Shown here: piece after piece, positions 50,384 to 56,356 of the stretch
Layout of the letters: each line of letters starts with the position of its first letter
How positions within the stretch are numbered: the first letter of the stretch is position 1
From: Hennigella sp045599065
GTDB taxonomy: Bacteria > Bacillota_I > Bacilli_A > Mycoplasmatales > Mycoplasmoidaceae
DNA length: 56,356 nucleotides
Direction of reading: 5' to 3'
Assembly: GCA_045599065.1 (NCBI GenBank)
Contig: JAZRVJ010000007.1
Span: 1 to 56,356 of the forward strand
Notes under the pieces: model-generated
The model's input: the letters and a program-made list of their open reading frames with translations, nothing else
Database searches by the model: none
Told to the model about the DNA's origin: nothing
Position numbers and translations under genes: made by a program

Positions 50384-50464
50384 AATGTTTTAATGGATAT
50401 ATTATATAAAATAGATAATAATTTTTTATATAATAAAAAATATAAAAATTATAGGAAGTACATT

Positions 50465-51757
50465 ATGTTAGATATTAATAAAATACGTAAAGAACCTGAT
50501 GCTGTTAAGGCTAAATTGGGTAGAAGAAATCAATCTTGATTGCCTTTAATTGACAACATCATCAAATTGGACAAAGAATATCGTGAAATTTTAATAAAAA
50601 TTGAAGAACTTAACGCTAAGAAAAACACTATTAGCAAGCAAGTCGCTCAAGCTAAGACTAAAAAAGATGAAGCTTCAGCTAAAAAACTTATGGCAGAAGT
50701 TTCTGAAATGAAATCTTCTTCTGCTGATCTTGAAAAGAAAAAAGCACAATTGGAAGCTAAGCTTCAAGATGAAATGCTTGGTATTCCTAATTTACCTCAC
50801 GATGCTGTTCCAACAGGTAAAGATGAGCATGATAACAAAGAAGTAAAAAAATGATCTGAACCAACTAAGTTCGATTTCAAACCTAAGGCTCACTGAGATT
50901 TAGCTGTTGAAAATGGTTTAGTTGATTTTGATAGAGCGGTTAAATTAACTGGTTCAAGATTTACGTGCTACACACTTTATGGTGCAAAACTTATTAGAGC
51001 GTTGATCCAATATACTCTTGATGAAAACTCTAAAGCTGGTTTCCAAGAAATGCTACCAGCTGTAATTCTAAACTCAAAGAGTTTAACTGGTACTGGTCAA
51101 TTACCTAAGTTTGAAGAAGATTTGTTTAAATTGACAAATGGTTGATATTTATCTCCAACTGCTGAAGTTCAATTAACAAACTACTTTAGTGGAGAAATTC
51201 TTCCTGAAAAGAAGCTTCCTATTAGGTTTACAGCTGATACTTGCTGCTTTAGATCTGAAGCAGGATCTGCTGGTAAAGATACAAAAGGTGTTATTAGACA
51301 ACACCAATTCTATAAAACAGAAATGGTTATTCTTGCTAATCCTAAAACATCGTATGACGAACACGAATTAATGACAAGACAAGCAGAAAAACTTCTTGAA
51401 GGACTAAGTTTACCTTATAGAAGAATTATTCTTTGCACAGGCGATATGGGTTTTGGTTCTTGTAAAACATATGATATTGAAGTATGATTACCATCATACA
51501 ACTCATACAAAGAAATTTCAAGTTGTTCTAACTGTGAAGACTTCCAAGCAAGAAGAATGATGCTTAGATTTAAAGGCAAAGATGGTAAAAACCAATATGT
51601 TCACACTTTAAACGGTTCTGGTGTGGCTATTGATAGATTATGAGCTGCTGTAGTTGAAAACTACCAACAGGCAGATGGAAGCATTAAAATCCCAGAACCT
51701 TTACAAAAATACATGAATGGTTTAAAGGTAATTCCTCATGGCAGCTGACAAAAATAG
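50465..51757 (+). CDS. serS: Seryl-tRNA synthetase
   Basis: SerS charges tRNA-Ser. The 430-residue protein has the N-terminal coiled-coil arm (residues of about 30-105, Lys/Glu/Ala-rich). The class II motifs follow: motif 2 region FTADTCCFRSEAGSAGKDTKG with HQFYKTEM, and motif 3 near NGSGVAIDRLWAA. Several TGA-encoded Trp are used. Reading TGA 51746 as Trp extends the gene to TAG 51757, so it overlaps tmk by 20 bases. serS-tmk-holB-mnmE is the order in Mycoplasma genitalium. Confidence 0.96.
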
Positions 51758-52406
51758 AAAAGGCTTGTTTATTACATTTGAAGGTCCTGATGGATCAGGA
51801 AAAACAACTGTAATTCATCAGGTTTGTCGTAGTTTACTACGTAAGTATCCTAATAAAATTGTTACCACAAGAGAACCTGGCGGTAAAAATAATGCTATTG
51901 CTGAAGATATTAGAAACATTATTCTTAACAAACTAGAATATAAAATCACACCAATGACTGAGGCGTTGTTGTTTGCGGCTAGTAGAGCACAACACGTTAA
52001 TGATTTTATTAAGCCTAATTTAGAAGCAAACAATATTATTTTGTGTGATAGATTTGTTCACTCTTCTTTAATTTACCAAGGAATCGCAAGAGGCCTTGGC
52101 TTTGATGTTGTTAAAAAAATTAATGACCATGCAACTCAAGGCGTTAAACCAGACTTGACTTTTGTTTTAATGGTTAAACCATTGGTTGCTCAAAAAAGAA
52201 TTAGAAACAACGCTAGTAGAGAGTTTAATAGACTAGATCGTGAAGCTCTTGAAATGCATAACAAGGTTTATAAGGGCTATCAAGACATGATTAAGAGATA
52301 CAAAAAAGAATTTAAAGTCATTGATGCTTCTAAACCTATTGACAAGGTAGTGAAAAACGTTTTAAAAATTATCAATGCTAAAATAGCTAAAAACTATGAA
52401 GCATAA
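51738..52406 (+). CDS. tmk: Thymidylate kinase
   Basis: Tmk phosphorylates dTMP to dTDP. The 222-residue protein has P-loop EGPDGSGKTT, the TREPGG substrate motif, CDRFVHSSLIYQG (DRY/F motif), and a Lys/Arg-rich lid (RNNASREFNRLD). The ATG lies inside the end of serS and the stop overlaps holB by 11 bases, so translation is coupled along the operon. Confidence 0.96.
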   Translation: MAADKNRKGLFITFEGPDGSGKTTVIHQVCRSLLRKYPNKIVTTREPGGKNNAIAEDIRNIILNKLEYKITPMTEALLFAASRAQHVNDFIKPNLEANNIILCDRFVHSSLIYQGIARGLGFDVVKKINDHATQGVKPDLTFVLMVKPLVAQKRIRNNASREFNRLDREALEMHNKVYKGYQDMIKRYKKEFKVIDASKPIDKVVKNVLKIINAKIAKNYEA

Positions 52407-53193
52407 AATCTTTGAGCAAAAAACTATTCCTCAAGCATTAATTGTTAGACAAGCCCCGTTATCTAACTTTGATGATTTTTTAAAGGATTATTTAAAGTTT
52501 CTTATCTGTGATAAACATGGTTGTAATCAGTGTGTTTGATGCAAGAAGATTGATAATAATCAATATTTAGATTTAGAAATAGCTGATGGTAAAAGTCTTA
52601 AAAAAGACTATTCAACATCAATTATCAACAAATTCTACAATCACGGAATTGAAGAAAAAAATGTTCGTGTTTATGTAATAAAAAATATTGAATATGCAAG
52701 GAAAGAAATAGTTAATAGTTTATTAAAATTTATTGAAGAACCGCCTGTTGGTGTTTATGCGTTGTTCACTACTAAGAACTTCAACGCAATTATTCCTACT
52801 ATTAGAAGTAGATGTTATAACATCTATTTGGAGCAAGATACTAAATCAGTAGATAAATTCCTTAATCTAAAGGATTCTGATATTAAAGTCAAAGAAATGG
52901 CAAAAAAATGTTTTTTTGATTTAAAAGATCTAAAAGAAAAATATGAAGATTTTGAAAATTATTATGAATTGGCTAAAAATCTTGGCTCAAAACAAAAACT
53001 TGCTTTTGCCAATGAAGCACTAACCGATTTTAAGAAAATGACAAAGGATGAAATCTCTTTGTTTATTGAGATTTGCAAAAACATGTATAAATCTTCTTCG
53101 CTTGAATTAATTAAAATACAAGATAATTTATATCTAAACACCAATAAAACATTAGTGTTTGCAAAAATATTTGATTTATTAGGTAATAAATAA
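52396..53193 (+). CDS. holB: DNA polymerase III delta-prime subunit (short form)
   Basis: Delta-prime is part of the clamp loader. The 265-residue protein keeps the zinc-finger-like CDKHGCNQCVWCKK (Trp from TGA), YVIKNIEYARKEIVNSLLKFIEEPP and the sensor region FTTKNFNAIIPTIRSRC, which are diagnostic. The N-terminal P-loop region is reduced, as in other mycoplasma HolB. Its stop shares one base with the mnmE start (TAATG). Confidence 0.88.
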
Positions 53194-54518
53194 TGAAAAC
53201 AATAGTTGCTTTAGCTACAGCTCCATTAAATTGTGCTATTCACATCATTAGGGTTTCTGGTGATAAAACTTTTCAAATTGTGAATAAAGTCTGCAAAGAA
53301 AAAATTAAAAGAGAAGGATATAGTATTTCGAGAAATACTATATTAGATACAAACAAAAAACCAATTGATGATGTTTTAATAATGAAGTTTACTAAACCTA
53401 AATCTTATACTGGAGAAGACATCATTGAAATCAATTGTCATGGTGGTTTATTTATCGCAAGCAAAATTATTGAATTATTAGTTAATGCTGGTGCTAGCTA
53501 TGCTAAGTGTGGGGAATTTACTCAAAGAGCATTATTAAATGGCAAAATTAATCTTTTAAATGCTAATGGTATTAATAATTCCATTAATGCAACAAACCTT
53601 AATGCTTTAATGGTTGCTCAAAATTCTGTCAATAATAAGTTAACTAAAAAGATTAAAACGTTTTTAGAACAAATATTCCAATTAATTGGAACCATTGAGG
53701 TAAATATAGATTACCCTGAGTATGATGGTGTTGATAACATCAATCATAAAACTTTAGTTAATAAGCTAATTAAACTAAATAGACAATTAGAAGAATTGTT
53801 AGAATTCTCACAACTAAGTTATAAGATTAATCAAGGATTTAATGTTGCATTGATTGGCGAACCAAATGTCGGTAAATCTAGTTTATTAAATAAACTAATT
53901 CATGAAAACAAGGCAATTGTTTCCAACATTCCTGGAACAACAAGAGATATAGTTGAAGGAAAAATTAATTACAAAAATTTAACTTTTAATTTTGTAGATA
54001 CAGCAGGTATTAGATCAAAAGCAAACATTATCGAGACTTTAGGTATTAAAAAAACCTACCAACAACTTAAAAAAGCAGATTTAGTTGTCTTGGTTTTAGA
54101 TTCATCCAAAAATAATTCAAAAAATGAAAATGCTTTAATCAAGAAGATTAAAAGCAAAAATCATTTAATTGTTTTGAATAAATCAGATTTAAAAAGAAAA
54201 AACAAAACTCCTGGTCTGTTGTTTTCTTGCAAAAAATCAAAAGTTAACACTTTAATGAATGAAATAGTTAAAAAAGTAAATGCTGCTGATTTCAATAAAA
54301 CAGACATGACTTATTTACAAACGGCTGATCAAATCGGAACTTTACAAAAAGCCATTAATAATATTAATAAAGTTATTTTGCAAGCAAAAAAGAAACAACC
54401 AATTGATTTGCTTGTTGAAACATTGCATGAATCTTATGATGATCTAAATGAACTAATTGGAAACGGTGATTTAGACTTTTTAGATAAAATGTTTGCAAAC
54501 TTTTGTTTAGGAAAATAA
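53193..54518 (+). CDS. mnmE: tRNA uridine-34 modification GTPase MnmE
   Basis: MnmE with MnmG adds carboxymethylaminomethyl groups to wobble U34. The 441-residue protein has the N-terminal formyl-THF-binding domain (SGDKTFQIVNK, GGLFIASKIIELL, GEFTQRALLNGK) and an inserted Ras-like GTPase (GEPNVGKSSLLN, PGTTRDIV, DTAGIR, LNKSD). It ends in FANFCLGK, the conserved Cys-containing C-terminus. No TGA interrupts it. It is the last gene of serS-tmk-holB-mnmE. Confidence 0.96.
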   Translation: MKTIVALATAPLNCAIHIIRVSGDKTFQIVNKVCKEKIKREGYSISRNTILDTNKKPIDDVLIMKFTKPKSYTGEDIIEINCHGGLFIASKIIELLVNAGASYAKCGEFTQRALLNGKINLLNANGINNSINATNLNALMVAQNSVNNKLTKKIKTFLEQIFQLIGTIEVNIDYPEYDGVDNINHKTLVNKLIKLNRQLEELLEFSQLSYKINQGFNVALIGEPNVGKSSLLNKLIHENKAIVSNIPGTTRDIVEGKINYKNLTFNFVDTAGIRSKANIIETLGIKKTYQQLKKADLVVLVLDSSKNNSKNENALIKKIKSKNHLIVLNKSDLKRKNKTPGLLFSCKKSKVNTLMNEIVKKVNAADFNKTDMTYLQTADQIGTLQKAINNINKVILQAKKKQPIDLLVETLHESYDDLNELIGNGDLDFLDKMFANFCLGK

Positions 54519-54540
54519 AAAAGAGTTAATGCTCTTTTTT
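54517..54540. terminator. Bidirectional terminator between mnmE and ytpR
   Basis: Arms AAAAAAGAG and CTCTTTTTT enclose a six-base loop. It overlaps both stop codons. Confidence 0.8.
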
Positions 54541-55122
54541 ATTTGCATATACATCGCCGAAATAATCACCAACTGCATATTTATTATCTAATTCAACAAT
54601 TCCTCTTGTATCTTTAGAAAGATTAAGTTCTCTATGGCTACATAGCATTCCCTCGGATTTGTTACCTAACAACGCTCCAGGAACGATTAACTTACCTCTA
54701 GGTAGCATCGTTCCGCTTGTAGCTACAACAACCTTTAATCCTTGTTTGCAGTTTGGTGCGCCACAAACAATATCTAATTTTTTTGTTTTTATATCTACAA
54801 CACATTTATGCAAATGTGTTCCTTTGATTTCCTCACATTTTTCAACCAAACCAACTTTAAAACCATTGTCAAAATATTTAGATAAGTCGATTTTTGTAAC
54901 ATTTTTAATTTCACTTAATAATTCAGTTGTTGGAAACAATAAACCATTTTTAATATTTTTAAAATATTTACTTGCATTAAAAACATTAATAAACCTTAAT
55001 TGATCTTCGTCATATCCAATAACAACATCATTGCGGTTTTCTATCTTACTAATTGAACCTAATGATACATTAATAATTAATGTATCATCTAGGGTGTTTT
55101 TTTGGTAAAATAAGTTTAGCAT
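54526..55122 (-). CDS. YtpR-type tRNA-binding domain protein
   Basis: The 198-residue protein has an OB-fold EMAPII/PheT-type tRNA-binding domain in its second half: GLVEKCEEIKGTHLHKC, IVCGAPNCKQGLKVVVA, PGALLGNKSEGMLCS. This is the YtpR family, related to the N-terminus of PheT but without the synthetase. ATG 55122 was chosen because a TATAAT stands nine bases before it; an upstream TTG adds six residues. Its role in cells is not settled. Confidence 0.85.
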   Translation of the reverse strand: MLNLFYQKNTLDDTLIINVSLGSISKIENRNDVVIGYDEDQLRFINVFNASKYFKNIKNGLLFPTTELLSEIKNVTKIDLSKYFDNGFKVGLVEKCEEIKGTHLHKCVVDIKTKKLDIVCGAPNCKQGLKVVVATSGTMLPRGKLIVPGALLGNKSEGMLCSHRELNLSKDTRGIVELDNKYAVGDYFGDVYANKKEH

Positions 55123-55131
55123 ATAAAAAAG

Positions 55132-55137
55132 ATTATA
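55132..55137 (-). promoter_or_regulatory. -10 box for the ytpR-type gene
   Basis: TATAAT on the minus strand lies nine bases before ATG 55122. It is close to the degV start on the other strand. Confidence 0.45.
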
Positions 55138-55145
55138 CATTAATT

Positions 55146-56012
55146 ATGATAGGCTTAAATAATAAAAAAATAGGTTTTATTGTTGATACATCAAGCACTA
55201 TTAAAAATGGTGAATATGATGATGTTTCGGTTCTACCTTTAGGTATAACTGTTGTTGAAAATGGTTCAACTAAAACCTTTAGAGATGGCATTGATTTTAC
55301 AACAGCCGATCTTGAGAAGGTAATCAACAATAAAAATGCCGATGTAAAAACATCACAAGCTAATGTTGCTGACATGATGAAAATATGCCAAGAAATGTTT
55401 TCTAAGTATGACATTGTTATTGTTTTACCAATTCATGGTAAAATTTCAAGCAACATTAGCACTTGAAGAATGTTAAAAGATGATTTCCCAAATTTAGTTG
55501 TTTTAATGACATATGATATTGCTGGAAGTTTTGCTTGAACACTAGAAGATTTAAAGGAATATCTTAAAACACACGAATGTGTGGAAGCAGAAATCCAAAA
55601 ATATGTAGATTCATTTTTAGACAAACGATTTGGTTTCTTAATGGTTGAAGATTTAAGTCAACTAGCTAAGGGTGGTAGAGTAAGCGGCATTAAAGCTGCT
55701 TTAGCAAAATTGTTTAAGATCTTCCCAGTAATTTATATGGACTATACAGGTCTTAAAAATTATGCAAAAGCTAAAAACAATAAAGATCTATTTGAAATTT
55801 TAGATAAATATCTAAAAGAAACACACCCTGGTAAACAAATAATAAGAATGTTTTTAATAGTTCCTATTGGCTTTGAGGATATTGGTAAACAATATCTAGA
55901 AGACTATAAGAATCATTACAAAAAAGAACCTCCAGTAACTTACACATTCCCATCAGTAATTACTACACATACAGGTCTAAAACACGTGGCATTATACGTA
56001 GAATTGAAATAA
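55146..56012 (+). CDS. DegV-family fatty-acid-binding protein
   Basis: DegV proteins bind fatty acids for FakA-type kinases. The 288-residue protein shows the N-terminal IGFIVDTSSTIKNG (D-T-S-x-x lipid-binding start), DGIDFT, VKTSQAN (TSQPS-like), VLPIHGKISS and the second-domain LSQLAKGGRVSG (LKKGGRIS type). Two TGA-encoded Trp are used. FakB-like proteins are usually several per mycoplasma genome; the kinase is not in this window. Confidence 0.88.
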
Positions 56013-56014
56013 TA

Positions 56015-56053
56015 AAAAAGTACAATTAGGTTTAACCCTAAGTGTACTTTTTA
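56015..56053. terminator. Terminator after the degV gene
   Basis: A stem of about 18 bp forms from AAAAAGTACAATTAGG and CCTAAGTGTACTTTTT with one or two mismatches. It faces the end of the broken minus-strand gene. Confidence 0.75.
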
Positions 56054-56072
56054 TTTTAAAAAGTATCTAAAA

Positions 56073-56356
56073 CTACTTTGCAGCTTTTCTTTCTAGAATC
56101 TTTTGTTTTCTGATTTCAACTTTTTCTAAGAATTCAATATATTCCTTCTTATTAGGCTTAATTCAGTCAGCTGGAGTGGCAGATTGAGCTTATGCATTAC
56201 ATTTCTTAGCTCATTCTTTTCTTCTGATTTCGTTGTCCTTTTCTTTTTGAGCAGGTCAGAATCATTCAGGAATGTTTTCCTTGTCGTTGTATGTTTCTTG
56301 CTTTTGTGCTCAACGAATCTTTCTAAATTCTTCTCATTCAGTTTGAGAGAATTTCT
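56073..56356 (-). pseudogene. Fragment of a Trp-rich charged protein with an in-frame TAA (right edge)
   Basis: One frame can be read from the window edge to TAG 56073: WEEFRKIRWAQKQETY, then ENIPEWFWPAQKEKDNEIRR, WAKKCNA, then TAA (56190-56192), then AQSATPADWIKPNKKEY and a Lys/Glu-rich end. Both sides of the TAA use TGA as Trp and share the same composition. No start codon follows the TAA. Either the gene really stops at 56190 and leaves a remnant, or it carries a nonsense mutation or a sequence error. The family is unknown and the 5' part is outside the window. Confidence 0.55.

Noticed and set aside
52396..53193. holB as a pseudogene because the P-loop is reduced
   Set aside because: Delta-prime subunits do not need ATPase activity, short forms are usual in mycoplasmas, and the operon context is intact.
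1..56356. Apparent frameshifts or split genes at TGA codons throughout
   Set aside because: In nearly every case family alignment continues in the same frame with Trp expected at the TGA, so the genetic code (UGA=Trp) explains them.
1..56356. CRISPR arrays, transposases, phage genes, rRNA genes, replication origin
   Set aside because: None was visible: no regularly spaced direct repeats, no transposase or integrase motifs, no rRNA-like sequence, and no dnaA box cluster was recognised.

Overview
The window is AT-rich DNA from a Mollicute of the Mycoplasma type. Almost every long gene is interrupted by in-frame TGA where the protein family has Trp, so UGA is read as Trp, and all coordinates here join the pieces across those TGA codons. 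Gene order supports this: ecfA1-ecfA2-ecfT-truA, serS-tmk-holB-mnmE, truB-ribF, coaE-dnaB-dnaI and pcrA-ymdB are arrangements known from mycoplasmas or other Firmicutes. The metabolism is not that of a standard glycolytic mycoplasma. There is an IspG of the MEP isoprenoid pathway, a complete three-subunit [FeFe] hydrogenase with its own ferredoxin, a fumarase, a fumarase/aspartase-type paralogue and a malic enzyme. This suggests an anaerobic, probably host- or protist-associated, hydrogen-producing relative of the Malacoplasma/Ureaplasma side of the tree. The species assignment is inference only.

Layout. 1-7.6 kb: ispG (cut by the left edge), rnhC, the ECF vitamin transporter with truA, ribF-truB, and a TtcA-like tRNA thiolase. 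7.6-10.7 kb: a 28-residue ORF, HPr, two small lipoproteins, a PHP phosphoesterase and a nucleoside deoxyribosyltransferase. 10.7-15.1 kb (minus): hydC-hydB-hydA-ferredoxin. 15.1-17.4 kb: def and RNase J. 17.4-22.1 kb (minus): two BspA-like leucine-rich-repeat surface proteins. 22.1-25.2 kb (minus): two tandem paralogous 12-TM transporters. 25.2-37.1 kb: a catabolic island with fumC, an Lnt-like acyltransferase, then one long minus-strand operon (two PepD-type dipeptidase lipoproteins, an amino-acid permease, malic enzyme, a lipoprotein), and the second fumarase/aspartase-type gene. 37.2-39.9 kb: coaE, dnaB, dnaI. 40-45 kb: a 5'-nucleotidase lipoprotein with a structured leader, a rubredoxin-like protein, dCMP deaminase, a small membrane protein and a membrane glycosyltransferase. 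45.2-50.4 kb (minus): two tRNAs, ymdB, pcrA, an RDD-like membrane protein, a glycosyltransferase and a small hypothetical. 50.5-56 kb: serS-tmk-holB-mnmE, ytpR, degV, and a broken gene at the right edge.

How the genes may work together (inference). Surface dipeptidases release amino acids and the neighbouring permease imports them. If the second fumarase-type enzyme is an aspartase, aspartate would become fumarate. FumC would give malate and malic enzyme pyruvate, CO2 and NAD(P)H. HydABC, together with reduced ferredoxin, would vent the electrons as H2. This joins the two unusual regions of the window into one proposed fermentation.

Regulation. Many operon heads carry TATAAT only 6-9 bases before the start codon, so leaderless or near-leaderless mRNAs look common. 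Against that background, five operon heads carry perfect operator-like palindromes, and the 5'-nucleotidase gene has a leader of about 100 nt with a terminator and a mutually exclusive long-range pairing. No IS element, CRISPR array or prophage was seen, and no stretch over 300 bases lacks a gene.
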